DNA of 64,000 bases from Chamaelirium japonicum (GCA_947650365.1 OX393549.1:98675516-98739515), one strand, 5' to 3'. Shown: positions 1-11,755, counted from the first letter of the stretch. Translations and numbers: made by a program. Notes: generated by a model not told the origin, from the letters alone.

Positions 1-1426
1 CACAGTTGGAGTATACTCGAATTATGTCATATAAGCATGTCATTTTATATATTGTGTTTGTAATTATTGACCTATGCAATGTTCCTGAAATTGCATGCCG
101 TGCAAAAAATGGGATCATACGCTGAAGTAAAAAAAAAACACAAAACTTTTTTACTTCTCGTTTATTTAAGATTATAGAAATTAAAGTTGGGATTTGTTAG
201 ATGAAGCTGTTTGATTGCGAAGAAGTTATAGGATATTTATACAGAAAAGGAGAGATCATGAAATCCAGAAATTCTTGTGTGTATAAAATTTCAATTCTGC
301 GATAGGGGCCGAACTCTCACAAACCGAACCATACAAGTATGTATACTAAATCATATCTTCCTTCTCGGAAACCATGTGAAATCATATATTATTCTGTTTC
401 ATTCTCCAAAAAAAAAATCAATGGCGCCTTATACATCAGGATATATGTGCGTTGATGAATGGTTGACAGGTTTGTAGCCCGTATGCAGATATTTCTTTGA
501 TAAATGTAATTTATAGCAATATCTCTTATTAATTATGATCAGATAATTTTGATGATGTATTTCAGTCTCTCTTTACTCGTCCATTTTACTAGAGTGAAGT
601 TTTTAGGTGGTGAAATCATATGATTTTTAGGAACAACAAGAAATCTATAACCTGATGATAGTTTAGATAAAACTTTCAAAGTTGTGGATTCAATATATTG
701 AGGCTTGTGGGGTTCGTAAGTGTTTTGGTGATAATTGCTAGTGCCTTTCTATGGTGGGGGAACGAAGTAACTCAACGTCCGTTGTGCTTGCTGCTTTGGG
801 ATTGCTTACTATTCAATTGGGGTCATGGAAGGATACAAACTGAGGATCGATTTCATGTCGATTAATAAATATGAGATTTAGAAGATTCACTAATCTTTTA
901 TTTTATCTACAAAGCTGAATTCCTCTGACTGTCACCAGGAATTGAAGAAATCGTGTTGTCGAATTTCCGCCTTCTGGAAGGCTTCAATTATATTTTGATC
1001 ATAGCTCAATCAGGAACCCTAAAAAAATCATCCATGTTATCAAGTATTAATGATGTGATTTCACATGTTTCACTTTGCACCTCTCGGATAATATTAAACT
1101 TCCCTTTCGATATGTTCTTCGGGTCCAATGACCTTAGCTACATTATGCATCCACCACTTATTGATTTAGATTGGGTACTAAGATGCTACAATTTTTTTCG
1201 TTATCTAATAATTTTTCGATCATATGTTAAGAAATATATTTCGAGGCAACTAGCTAAAGCATGTCAAGCATGATGGATATCCGAATCGACACCAGCGAGT
1301 CAGCGACATTGACACTCATGCTTTGTTGATGCACAAAACCGCATTTTCTCTTATGTTTCTGTGTTTCTAATCTCCCGCTGATGGTTATGTAGAAGAAGCT
1401 AATGATGACTATTCAATTTTTTCCAG

Positions 1427-3155
1427 TAATCAGAGCAAGTGTCCCAAAGCTTAACCTGGATGATACTTTCGAACAGAAGAATGATATTGCCAGAGCTGTG
1501 GAAGACGAGCTTGAAAAGGCGATGTCTGCTTATGGATATGAGATTGTACAGACGCTGATTGTTGATATAGAACCGGATGAACATGTGAAGCGAGCCATGA
1601 ACGAAATTAATGCAGGTATGAGTATTAATTCTCATTCAAACTCTTATCAGGCCTCTTGTACACATACCGACCCGAATTCCCATTTTTTCTTTTTTCCCTT
1701 AAATATCAAATTGCCATTATATTTTTGTAAGATAGTCAGTTTCATTGTATTCTTTTGCCTTGAGAGTTGATAGTTCTAAATGCACCTTTACTTTGCCTTG
1801 TTAAGTAAAAGATCTTCCACAATACCTTAATATGATGAATATATCTCTGTTGGACTAATATTCTACACACATTTCATTTTTGTTTAATATTATTTAATAA
1901 GGAATTCTGTGTGGAAAAAATCATAGCATAACCATCGAGTATTTCCATCTATTTGGGGTCATCTTTATGAATCTTTATTTGCCAGCTATTTCTGTTAAAA
2001 ACTATTTTTTGTTGTCACTAAAAGCCTTTCTATATCTTTTCTAACCACTTCCATAAATGTTATTTTAGGGCTTCTCCTCTTTTTGGGCCCATCCATGTTA
2101 ATCCATGATCCTCTCCTCACAATAGCTGCCTCTGCTCTTCGTTGTATATGCCCATACCATCTAAATCCGTTCTCCATCATTTTGTCCTCTGTTAGTGCAA
2201 CCCCAACACTCCCTCTCTATGCTCATTCTCACTCACTCTCTCTCCTAGTTTAGTTTTGCCGCACATCCATCCCAACATCATCATCCCTGCCACGCTTATC
2301 TTTTGTGTTCGAGCACTCTTTACAGCACAACATTCTGAACCATAAAACATTGCGAGCCTTTTTGTTATTTCTTGCAATTTACCCTCAAGTCTATACGAAA
2401 AAACTGATGTAAATTAATTTGGAGGAATGATAGGATTTGAAGTTGCTGTTAGCAAAGAAACAAAACGGATTGGCTTAATCAGAAAGGTCATTACTTGCTT
2501 TTTAAAGTGAATCTGGATACAAAACTATGATTGTACATCTATTAGCCAATGAAATATATGCTCTCTTTTAAGAGTAACACCTCTGATGTTACTGTATACC
2601 TATGCTTCATGAATAAAGATGCATGAAATTGTTTCTACAAAGTTCTTTGCTTCTGCATTAACTGTCTTGAATCTTGAGGTGTTAATCTGCCATGAATCGA
2701 ATCTGACTTTTTTGTCTATGAGCAAGACTCTCTCTAATAGTAACTGCATTCTGATTGTATTCCTATACTTTTTTCCCCCGTCTCTGCTCTGCTCAGCTGC
2801 GAGGCTAAGGTCGGCTGCAAATGATAAGGCTGAAGCCGAGAAGATCATTCAAATCAAGCGGGCGGAGGGCGAGGCTGAATCCAAGTACCTGTCAGGCCTG
2901 GGCATCGCCCGCCAGCGCCAGGCGATCGTCGACGGACTGAGGGACAGCGTGCTCGGCTTCTCGGTCAACGTTCCAGGGACCACAGCGAAGGATGTGATGG
3001 ACATGGTCTTGGTCACGCAGTACTTCGACACCATGAAGGAGATTGGCGCGTCCTCCAAATCTTCTGCCGTCTTTATACCTCATGGCCCCGGTGCTGTCCG
3101 TGATGTCGCTGCTCAGATCCGGGATGGGCTGCTCCAATCATCGTCCAGCCACTGA
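1427..3155 (+). CDS. HIR-A: hypersensitive-induced response protein, 3' half only (exons 3 and 4)
   Basis: SPFH/prohibitin-fold protein of the plant HIR family, which by family knowledge sits on the inner face of the plasma membrane in lipid-raft complexes and takes part in immune signalling and hypersensitive cell death. Two exons are visible: 1427-1615 (acceptor TTCCAG, donor after AATGCAG) and 2797-3155 (acceptor CTCAG, stop TGA). They encode the C-terminal ~180 residues, including the motifs [34 protein letters not shown] (coiled-coil-like stalk), [13 protein letters not shown] and VFIPHGPG. The window opens about 55 nt inside intron 2, so exons 1 and 2 lie to the left. The visible exons are identical to those of HIR-B 24578 bp downstream. 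Some longer ORFs here read through intron sequence before exon 4 and are not the real protein. Confidence 0.9.
1921..2400 (-). mobile_element. RTE-clade LINE 3' fragment in HIR-A intron 3
   Basis: Reading the minus strand gives two decayed pieces typical of the C-terminus of plant RTE retrotransposon polyproteins: one with [11 protein letters not shown] and [10 protein letters not shown], then one with [17 protein letters not shown] and [12 protein letters not shown]. The frame is broken between them. The same fragment lies at the equivalent place in HIR-B and HIR-C, so it was present before the HIR genes were duplicated. Confidence 0.8.
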
Positions 3156-3550
3156 ATGTGTTTTTCAAGTGTGAAGATGATCACCAGTTCAGTGATCTTT
3201 TAATGGCGAATGTCCACTGAAACCTTGATGATCACCAGTGGGCTGTCCACTGAAGAAGACTATTCTGATTTGGATGAATATGTGAATCTATATAGATGCA
3301 ACTTATACTGATGTTGGATACTGATTGTTTTTCCATAGATGAAGCTATAAAGTCTGCTTATTGTCTATGATTTCTCAGCAATAGTATGAATGAAATCACA
3401 AACACAAACAAATGGTTTCGGGAATTGGTAGATAACTCTTGAATCATTCGAAGGAGCACTATATATCAAACATTGGAAAATATTTTTATCCCTACAGGTG
3501 AAAGATCAAACAAAGCCAAGCCATGAGGAACCTAACAATCGCCGATGTTT
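3156..3550 (+). other. HIR-A 3' flank / probable 3' UTR
   Basis: Sequence after the HIR-A stop codon. It is shared with all three HIR units up to the words GCCGATGTTT, where units A and B are interrupted by transposon ends and unit C continues toward the VDAC pseudogene. No gene is seen in it; it likely holds the 3' UTR and polyadenylation region. Confidence 0.6.
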
Positions 3551-3637
3551 AAAAAAAAGATAGTTGAGTAAATTATTAAGAAACTATAGGGAGACGGAGG
3601 CTAATTACAGATTTTTGGGGTATGAATAAAATTTTCC
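3551..3637. mobile_element. Solo right end of a MULE-like long-TIR element
   Basis: The stretch ending GGGGTATGAATAAAATTTTCC matches the right terminal inverted repeat of the complete elements at 18799-19868 and 20088-21215. No left end is present nearby, so this is a truncated copy. A copy also lies at 28129-28215. Confidence 0.75.
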
Positions 3638-3646
3638 AAAAAATTA

Positions 3647-4171
3647 GGGTTATTTTGACTTTGCCCCCCCATATTTTGCATTGAATTAGACTTTACCCCC
3701 CATATTTTCATTAATTAGACTTTACCCCCAAAACTAATTGTTCCGTCAGCTCACCATCTATACTATATACTAAAACGGAAGACTTACAAGGAGCTTCCGC
3801 CATGTGGCACACCATTAAATTTATTAATTTTAATTTAAATCCATTTCTATGCATGCCCATTAATGCTCTCATGATCTATTTTTTTTTAGATGGTAGTGAT
3901 TTCTTCAGATGCCCATGACCATAAATAAATGGAAATTTAAACCCATTTCTCTGCATGGCCATTTTCTCCCATTTCTCCCGATGCCCATTAGTGGAAAGTT
4001 AAAAACTCATTTCACCCGAAGCCTCTCTCTCGTGTTGTGACACGTGGACGTCTTTTAAAGAACTAGACTTTTTCTTTTGTGTGTGAACACGGCTCTCTTT
4101 TAAATCCATTTAAAAACCTACCATAAAGATGATAAATTTTCATTCAATGTCATTGAATGGTCTTTTGATAT

Positions 4172-4218
<47 letters not shown>

Positions 4219-4483
4219 ACAAGTGAATCACACTCACCTCAGATTTCACACTTCTTCGAACAGTTGCGATGTCATCTTTGCCAAATGGCGTGCATCAAGC
4301 ACATTTAGGCATTGCCCGGGTTTCTTACTAGTATAAGAGAAAGGTTGAGTTGACAGAAAAGAAATAAAGTTTTGAGGGGTGAGTTGACGGAACAATTAGG
4401 TTTGGGGGTAAAGTCTAATTAATGAAAAGATGGGGGTAAAGTCTAATTCATGGCAAAATTTGGTGGCAAAGTCAAAATAACCC
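3647..4483. mobile_element. Long-TIR MITE-like element carrying a Helitron (copy A)
   Basis: Arms of about 110 bp are inverted relative to each other: the left arm starts GGGTTATTTTGACTTTG and continues to CCGTCAGCTCACC; the right arm runs GGGGTGAGTTGACGG to CAAAGTCAAAATAACCC. Both arms contain two AGACTTTACCCC-type blocks. The centre is largely the Helitron at 3757-4331. The superfamily is not determined because no clear target-site duplication is visible. Confidence 0.7.
3757..4331 (+). mobile_element. Small non-autonomous Helitron (copy A)
   Basis: The element begins TCTATACTATATACTAAAAC and ends CTAG, with host A immediately before and T immediately after, as expected for Helitron insertion between A and T. 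A short CCCGGG palindrome lies 8 bp before the end, in the usual place of the 3' hairpin. A (TC)n tract fills 4175-4217. There is no coding capacity. It is nested inside the long-TIR element. Termini and flanks are seen directly; family assignment is inferred. Confidence 0.7.
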
Positions 4484-4523
4484 AAAAAAATAAGAGATGC
4501 AAAAAAAAAAAAACACAAACAAA

Positions 4524-4574
4524 TCCACTTGGGGTGGAGGTAGTGACAGTGAACTTCTGGTCCGTCCGATAGTC
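4524..4574 (-). pseudogene. Relic VDAC/porin exon (copy A)
   Basis: On the minus strand a good acceptor (TTCTTTACAG) precedes a 51-bp reading frame encoding DYRTDQKFTVTTSTPSG, the highly recognisable second-exon segment of plant mitochondrial porins (VDAC). No other VDAC exon is found around it; the downstream side is cut by the MITE ending at 4483. Its place after HIR and its orientation match the VDAC pseudogene after HIR-C, so it is a remnant of the same neighbour gene. Confidence 0.8.
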
Positions 4575-4691
4575 CTGTAAAGAATTGCAGAAAATAAAAA
4601 AATCGTAAAGGTTATGACGTTGGAAACGATTTTTTTTCAAGAAAATGATTATCAATATCTTTGGCCTTCTTGCCGATTTGGGTATAGAGGT

Positions 4692-4865
4692 GGGAAAAAT
4701 TTTAGCACATCCTATGTATGCTACAACCGTTGACCAGAGCCTATCAATATGCTCTAAGTGCTGGGGTCCACTGCCCCCATGCGCTGGGGCCTGCGACCCC
4801 ATGTCTCTTGAATTACAGTGGACCCTGCAGTTGTAGCGTACGTGGGGTTCGCTGAAAATTTTCCT
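4692..4865. mobile_element. Small MITE (copy A)
   Basis: Imperfect terminal inverted repeats: the left side begins GGGAAAAATTTTAGC and continues TATGCTACAACC, and the right side mirrors it as GTTGTAGCGTACG to GCTGAAAATTTTCC. The centre contains ATGCGCTGGGGCC, which recurs with changes at 17549-17610. No coding potential. Confidence 0.6.
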
Positions 4866-4869
4866 AGTG

Positions 4870-6213
4870 TAGAGGTCGCAACCCATCCTTCCTAGCAGTC
4901 GAAATCACAATGGGAGAGGTGAAAGAGGGAGTGGAGAGAGAGAGAGACTGTGAGTCTGTGAGGGGGGAGTGACGGGTTTCTTGAAGGAGGGGAAAGGGAG
5001 GAACCTATAAATAAGTGTTTTTTTTTCTTTCTATTAAAATAGCAAAATTTAAAAAAATACTCGATGGATCAATTCAAAATTACACATTAGTTCAAGGGAG
5101 GTTTTTATAAGTTACATTTTTTTTAGGGGGACTTTGTGAAAAGCACTTTTTAAGAGATGGCTTCCGGCTGCAGTCTCGAAAACCTTTTTTCATTTGAACT
5201 CAAACACCTGTGGATGAATAGGCCCCCTCACTTTACTTCAAATTTATGTTTTATGTCACTCTCTCTAAGACTAAATTGAATCCCCGCCGCTAGTCAGAGT
5301 TGCTCCTAACTGAATCCCCTGCCATCGCCGGACCTAACCGAACCCCTTGCCGCTGCCGAACCTAACAGAATCTTCCTAAACTAAGATCTACAGGTCATGA
5401 GATGAACCCTAGACCTAGAAATCTCAAACATAAACCTAACCCGAATCCTCTCGTCGTCGTTGTCGCCGATTGCTCCCATCGCCTCCGTCACCGCTGCTCG
5501 CGACCGCCTACGCTGCTCGCAGTAATGTCACCGTCGCCTCCTTCATCACTTGCAGTCATGCCGCCTCCGCCTCTGCCACCGCTGCTCGCGGCCACCTTCG
5601 CCTCCATTGCTCTCGGTTGTGCCGCCTCCGCCATGGCTGATCGAGAGAAGAGGATGTGAGGGTGGTCTAGGGATTAAAAAAAAACATAGGGGTTTATCCT
5701 AATGTTAGGTTGGTTAGAGGGGCTGGAGCTCAAATGAAAAGCTCCACTAGGTTTATCCTAATGTTAGGTTCATTAGAGGGGGTCTTAGGCTGACAACCCC
5801 TTTTCTTTATCCCCTTGTTCTTAGTGAAACTGGTAATTCGAATTACCGGGATTTATTAAGCTTCTGATTAAGCATTGATAAATGGAGACTAGTATGGCAT
5901 ATTTCATACTATTATTTATTTATTTAAAGAACATGGCAATGAATGTCTATTTCAATGGAAAAAACAGTTTCTGTTTAGTAATATAAATATTGGGTTTAAT
6001 AGAAGATTGGCTAAAAATAATAATGGCAAGGGTGTGTTTGGCAACAATTTTTGTGTGTGTAGGAAATATACATCCCATTCATAGCCTAAGTGGTCTGGCC
6101 AAGGCTCTACGTGTGGTGGATTTCTGACAATCAAACGATCTCATGGAACCCTTTAGGATAGACAACCGCACAACCAGACTGAGGGTACCCCAGGTGACAG
6201 TCCCTAGCCTTCG
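4870..6213. other. Intergenic sequence without a supported gene (copy A)
   Basis: Mixed AT-rich and low-complexity DNA. The GC-rich stretch 5280-5660 gives an open frame rich in Pro/Ser/Ala that looks compositional. A 20-bp direct repeat (TTTATCCTAATGTTAGGTT) occurs twice near 5692 and 5752. I see no gene. Confidence 0.5.
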
Positions 6214-6216
6214 TAA

Positions 6217-6629
6217 GAGCATCTCCAACGGATGACTCATCCGATGGGCCCCATTTGAATATGGGTAATATCGCCCCATTTCAAGTTCTAGCGGATGACC
6301 CATATATGTGGTCACCATAATTTTTATGCAAACCCATCTGCATCTTTGCAGCTGGTTTCCCACGACCAAATGATACATATGGCGATGTAAAAAAGGGTGA
6401 TGATGATCCGACGAACCAGACCTACTTGTCTGTCACTTTCGGCTTGAAATTTTAATCAAGAGTCTATAAATCATCCGAGATTTTATAAAGGTCCGAGGGT
6501 GTTTTTATAAAAATATCATATGGGCCACCTGCTGGAATTCTTCTTTTTTCATCTTATGCATAAGTTGATTTGGCAGTCCTTTGACTATGCGAAGTACAGA
6601 TGCATATGAGTCATTCATTGGAGATGCTC
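6217..6629. mobile_element. Tourist-like (PIF/Harbinger) MITE (copy A)
   Basis: The terminal inverted repeats GAGCATCTCCAACGGATGAC and their complement near 6605-6629 are flanked on both sides by the 3-bp target duplication TAA, the hallmark of PIF/Harbinger MITEs. It is 413 bp with no coding capacity. The copy-B counterpart is 30789-31201. Confidence 0.85.
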
Positions 6630-7003
6630 TAAAGGTGGTGGCTTCCACGGAGCACTCCGAATGTGACGGGATCTGAACACCTTTAAAAAATGGCAGCTTA
6701 TTTCACAAAGAACTCTCTATAGGCGAAGTACCAGAATGCCCTCAATCACTTTGTGATCACCACATGGCGATCAAAGTGGCCTTTTCACCACCTCCATTCT
6801 TCAAACTCCCTCTGTATAAAAGGGGTCTGTAGGTTGGTCCAAGAAAGTAATTCTTGCTTGCCACCTCTAATTCCTTCTTTCCTACCTAACCGGTGACCCA
6901 TTTATGCATAGGAGGGAGTGTGCTCCTTTGGGATCCCTTCCTTTGATCACCTACTATCTTGCGGATAAATGTCAAAGTAGAAGATCAGGATTACTCAATT
7001 CAA

Positions 7004-7058
7004 TCTCTCTCTCTCTCTCTCTCTCTCCGTCTATCTCTCTCTCTCTCTCCACTTAATT

Positions 7059-7107
<49 letters not shown>
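7004..7107. repeat. (CT)n microsatellite (copy A)
   Basis: Long CT dinucleotide tract with a short interruption (CCGTCTAT and CCACTTAATTCAAT). Same length in copy B. Confidence 0.95.
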
Positions 7108-7113
<6 letters not shown>

Positions 7114-7644
7114 TGAGGGATCCTCAAAAAATACCCCACGATTCTAAACTTTTAGGTTTTCGAATACTAGAAACTAATTTAAGAATAACCATGTCCACTT
7201 TATATTGAATTAGTTCCAAAATTATCAACATTTGAACGTTTGGCAATAAACCTAGTTTTGGATGCAAAGCCAAATTTGCACCTATTTTTTTCTATCTAAA
7301 ACATTTTCTCTCTATAACATTCTCTATCATCAACTTCTCTCTGCAACATTTTTTCTACAATACCCATTCTTTATTATTTTCTCTCTCTACAATTTTTATT
7401 ATATCTCTATTATATATTCTTAATAGCCATTCTATCTTTATAATATTTATAATCTCCTATACTATTCTTTCTGTAATAGTTTTCTTATTTTGTAATATTT
7501 TTGCTATCTACAATATTTTTTATTTGTAAAACATTTATTCTTTCTTCACAATATTGTCTCTATAACCGTTGTTGAACCCATGCCCCAAGAACCCGAAAAG
7601 CATCAGTCTGCTTTTGGGTTTCATATTTTTTAGGTTTTCTACCA
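7108..7644. other. AT-rich spacer (copy A)
   Basis: AT-rich DNA with many near-repeats of the form ACAATATTTTT/CTCTATAACATT. No gene or complete transposon is recognised. Confidence 0.4.
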
Positions 7645-7960
7645 TTGTGAAGCATAACCACCTGCATGTGACTGAATCTCGATGCACATTCTGTAATTTG
7701 GAACAGGAAACTACTTCCCACCTCTTACTCGACTGTCCTTTTACTCGTCGGGTGTGGGACCATTTCGAGGCTAAGGATGAATTACTTCACATCCGTGTAG
7801 TCTGAAAACTATGTGGTGTTTTTGGCGGAGGAGGCGAATCCCAAAGGAGATATGGCCACCATGGGATATTCTAGCGATGACTATCATTTGAGTGCTCTAG
7901 AGGAATAATCGCATCTTCAAAGGCATCCAAGTGTACCGAGGCAGATCATCTCGATCTTCA
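7645..7960 (+). pseudogene. LINE reverse-transcriptase zinc-binding (zf-RVT) fragment (copy A)
   Basis: The plus strand encodes RCTFCNLEQETTSHLLLDC followed by PFTRRVWDHF, the Cys/His zf-RVT signature found at the C-terminus of plant L1-type LINE ORF2. A decayed continuation resembling the usual W..RN.RIF segment follows after frame changes. The rest of the LINE is absent. Confidence 0.75.
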
Positions 7961-8229
7961 GAACTTGGATTATTCCATGGGTTTCGAAATTCGGGGTGGA
8001 GGTTACTTTCTTTTGTAACAAAATTAGTTCTTGATTCATGAATATACCTGGTTGGGGGCTGCTTAAATCGGTGCAAAATCGGTGTCCTCGAACTTGGTGC
8101 TAAATCGGTGTCCTCGATCTTTAGAACTTGGATTAATCCATGGGTTCTGAAATTTGGGGTGGAGGTTACCTTCTTTTGTAACAAAATTAGTTCTTGATTC
8201 ATGAATATATCTGGTTGGGGGCTGCTTAA
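7948..8229. repeat. Two-copy tandem duplication, period ~163 bp (copy A)
   Basis: The block running from TCTCGATCTTCAGAACTTGG to CTGGTTGGGGGCTGCTTAA appears twice, about 163 bp apart, with a few substitutions. A shorter repeat (AAATCGGTGTCCTCGA) lies between. It immediately follows the LINE zf-RVT relic and may be its 3' UTR. Confidence 0.8.
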
Positions 8230-8240
8230 CCCTCCCTCCT

Positions 8241-9237
8241 TTAGGAGGGGTTCTAAAAGAAAATATTTTTTTTTTTAGGTTTTGGTTTGGAACCCAGTTT
8301 TCTAAGTGATTCCCAAACACACTCAATTCTCCATGCTAAAACAAGTTTTTCAAGTGGATGCCGGATATAATAGAAATCCGATTCCACCTAAAAAGCCAAG
8401 TGTTCAACGAGGGTTCAATACAAAATGATATTTTCTATTGAACTTGACAGTCAAAATGTTGGGTAAAATAGAAAACTGGTTTCACACATACAAAAACATA
8501 ACTGAGTTTTGAATGAAGGTTCAATATAAAACAGATTTCATAAACCTAATAATCTTAACGCCAAGTTTTTTTTTAATTTTTATTTTTCAAATGAAAACGG
8601 TCAATTAAGAATAAACTTAGTAATTGATTTTCAGTTTTACCGGCACACTCTTTGGCCTTATCTCGCCATGTGGCTGTCAAAATGCTACTTTTGAAAATCC
8701 TCGCTTTCCACTATTATTTAAATATATATTTTATAATTTTGTTTTTTAGAAGACTACATAATTTTTTGTTCAATGTGGGAGAATGATTTCATCTTCTTTC
8801 CTTGCGATTGTGGCATGCATTAGGCTTATTTCTAGAACAGTGAATGGATGATGCGATCGTATGCTCAATGTCCTCCTGCACATGCTTGCTACGCAAAGGC
8901 ATCAATTATATACCACAATAAATCAGAATATACTTCACGGGGAGTCACTGCTTGAGCATTTTCCACACAAAAAAAACTTTGGTCCTAGGCTGGGCTTTAA
9001 CCTTCAAAGCTTGGCCGACATTTCAGTCGTTCTATTGGTGGAAGTAGGAAGGACCTCATGGTTCACCTCGTCATTTGTAATTAAGGCACATCATTTTTAG
9101 GTAAGACATAATCCTCTTCTTCATATTAGAATCATGCGGTAGGACTTTACGCGCGTTCCATGAAGCAACGGAACTAGCCATTGGCTGGCGAATGAGGGCC
9201 TTCGAGGATTAGTCAAAATTTGGTTAAGTATATTTTA
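8241..9237. other. Intergenic, nothing recognised (copy A)
   Basis: AT-rich sequence without a convincing coding region or transposon end; short open frames here show no known motif. Confidence 0.4.
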
Positions 9238-9737
9238 NNNNNNNNNNNNNNNNNNNNNNNNNNNNNNNNNNNNNNNNNNNNNNNNNNNNNNNNNNNNNNN
9301 NNNNNNNNNNNNNNNNNNNNNNNNNNNNNNNNNNNNNNNNNNNNNNNNNNNNNNNNNNNNNNNNNNNNNNNNNNNNNNNNNNNNNNNNNNNNNNNNNNNN
9401 NNNNNNNNNNNNNNNNNNNNNNNNNNNNNNNNNNNNNNNNNNNNNNNNNNNNNNNNNNNNNNNNNNNNNNNNNNNNNNNNNNNNNNNNNNNNNNNNNNNN
9501 NNNNNNNNNNNNNNNNNNNNNNNNNNNNNNNNNNNNNNNNNNNNNNNNNNNNNNNNNNNNNNNNNNNNNNNNNNNNNNNNNNNNNNNNNNNNNNNNNNNN
9601 NNNNNNNNNNNNNNNNNNNNNNNNNNNNNNNNNNNNNNNNNNNNNNNNNNNNNNNNNNNNNNNNNNNNNNNNNNNNNNNNNNNNNNNNNNNNNNNNNNNN
9701 NNNNNNNNNNNNNNNNNNNNNNNNNNNNNNNNNNNNN
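9238..9737. other. Assembly gap of 500 N
   Basis: Exactly 500 undefined bases. In the near-identical copy B the flanks (…TATATTTTA and CCCTAAAATA…) are directly adjacent at 33809/33810, so copy B has no base between them. The gap is probably a placeholder of arbitrary size. Confidence 0.95.
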
Positions 9738-11755
9738 CCCTAAAATATATTAACATGGTATATATGACCTTCTTTCCACATGGGGCAATAGGGTATTTCA
9801 ATGGGCTTTGGACTTTATGAGCCTTCTTTTAACATGGAGCCTTTGGCGACCATCTTATTGGCCTTATGATCGTGCCGACTATGGTAATGGAGGATGTACC
9901 CCATGAGAGAGGAAAGTGTTGAAAATTTGGGTCAATAAATAATGATGGATTAATAAAAAGCTTTAAGGCACAAAAATTAATTTGTTGTCTTATAGACAAA
10001 ATTTTCCTATTATAGTAAAAATCACGAGTACAAATAGGGTATTTGAAAAATCGTCCTCAGGATACAAAGAAGCTCCTAATCCGTGGTTCATTGGATGCAA
10101 AGTATGTACTCTCCGATTCGACCAGAATACACCCTCAAAAGAGTTGAACTGGTGATGCACTGAAAAACTCTCGCTTCATTCCGAATTGGATCATTCAGGT
10201 ATGTGGGGCTTGATTAATCTTGGAGGAAATGCCCCTCTATTTATAGAGTACAAAACAATGGTTCATCCAACTATTGCACCCCTAAATACGCATTAGTTCA
10301 TTCAACCAATACAATGGTTCGTTGGCCAATAGGTGCTTTAAAGCACCCTATGAACCAGCATATGTAACCATCAAAGGTGGACCGATTTGCTCGTTCGAAT
10401 CATCGCGTTCACTCATTCGAATCGTCACATTCGCCCGTTCGAACTGACCAAAAATTGCCACCTTTTTAGATTGATCACAAACCTCCTTCCTAGCAAGCCT
10501 CATCGCTCACCAAGGATTTACAACAATTTTGTTGTAACTATCTCTATTATAATAGATATATATCAAACATATTTTGAAGATATCCAATAGGAAGCACATG
10601 TATTGTCTACAGGTAATGGTTAGCCACGATGAGGCAGTCGTGAGAAAATGATCAAAGGTGTATATCAAGACTAGATGTCCCCTAAAAGAGAGGATGGATA
10701 GGCCATAGAAAAAAAAAGGGGACTTTGAACGGTCTAAACCTGGAGACTTGATTTCAACTAAGACTTGGAGAGTTGGATAATCTGTATGTAAGAGAGGAGA
10801 TAACTTCTTACTCCGAAATAAAATGAAAGTTCTTTGATCTTCTTGAGTTTTTCCATCACTGTTGAAGGGTTTTGTTATGTAAAACATCATCTCTTTGTCT
10901 CTCTTCTTCGGATTTACTAACAACTTCTAGTTAAATTACTTTTTCAGTAAAACCGACGACAAGCATGATAGAATTGAGAGAGGTGAGGGAACCGATAATA
11001 TTTTCAATTTTTGCTATTTCAAATAAGTGCATATGCTTTCTCTGCCACTTCTCCCAGCCACTCATTTTTTTAGGGTACGTAGCTTAGCAATTATGCTCAT
11101 ATACTATGCGATCTTGGTCATAGTGGTGCATATCATTGCAAAACAATATTTCAAGACTATTATTGGGTTTAATCATTCAAATAGATATTAGAATTGAATT
11201 ATAGCCATACTAATTAGAACTTTAAAAAAAAAAATATTTCTTATTATTTGAATTGTAACATGCAAAATGGTTAAAAAATAATGAAATTTTTTTTTTCTAT
11301 GAGGGATGGAGTAACGCCCACATAATACAATGAATCACATAAAATATTTAAGAGCAGCAATACTTCTTAGAATTTCTCAAAAAAGAAAAATTCTTAGAAA
11401 TGATATACAATTTTATTTAGCCGATAGACAAATATGATAACAACAAAATTGATAAAAGATAACACGTGCATGGTCCATTTTTCCTCCCCTCATCTCTGTT
11501 GTCCATATGGTAGCAATTCAACCGGCCTGCCTCTGGATGAGTTTTAGCCGGTACCCTTGGTCTATAGCGAAGGACCACACATTCTCTAAAGTCACAATTT
11601 AACATATGTAAGGAAGGTGTGGAGATTTTTTTTTCCAGATAAATTAGGTCTAGGTCCTTAACTATTTTGCAACGTTGACCGTAGGACACCATAATTTGCT
11701 ATATTAGCTAAGGTCTCTACAACTATATATTTGTCTTCAGAAAGAGTATATATTT
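9738..11755. other. Intergenic, nothing recognised (copy A)
   Basis: AT-rich spacer. The longest open frame (10507-10923, minus) shows no family motif. Short inverted words such as CGTTCGAA near 10390-10445 are present. No gene is claimed. Confidence 0.4.

Noticed and set aside
277-477. 66-codon frame in HIR intron 2 (also 24855-25055)
   Set aside because: Intronic and no recognisable motif; its conservation is explained by the segmental duplication.
2619-2796. N-terminal part of the 178-codon frame before HIR exon 4
   Set aside because: This is intron read-through ending in a splice acceptor; homology to HIR starts at 2797.
5402-5659. 85-codon Pro/Ser/Ala-rich frame (also 29974-30231)
   Set aside because: Low-complexity composition and no family motif; most likely chance.
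9220-9801. Open frames of 177 and 188 codons across the N run
   Set aside because: They consist of undefined residues; no sequence supports them.
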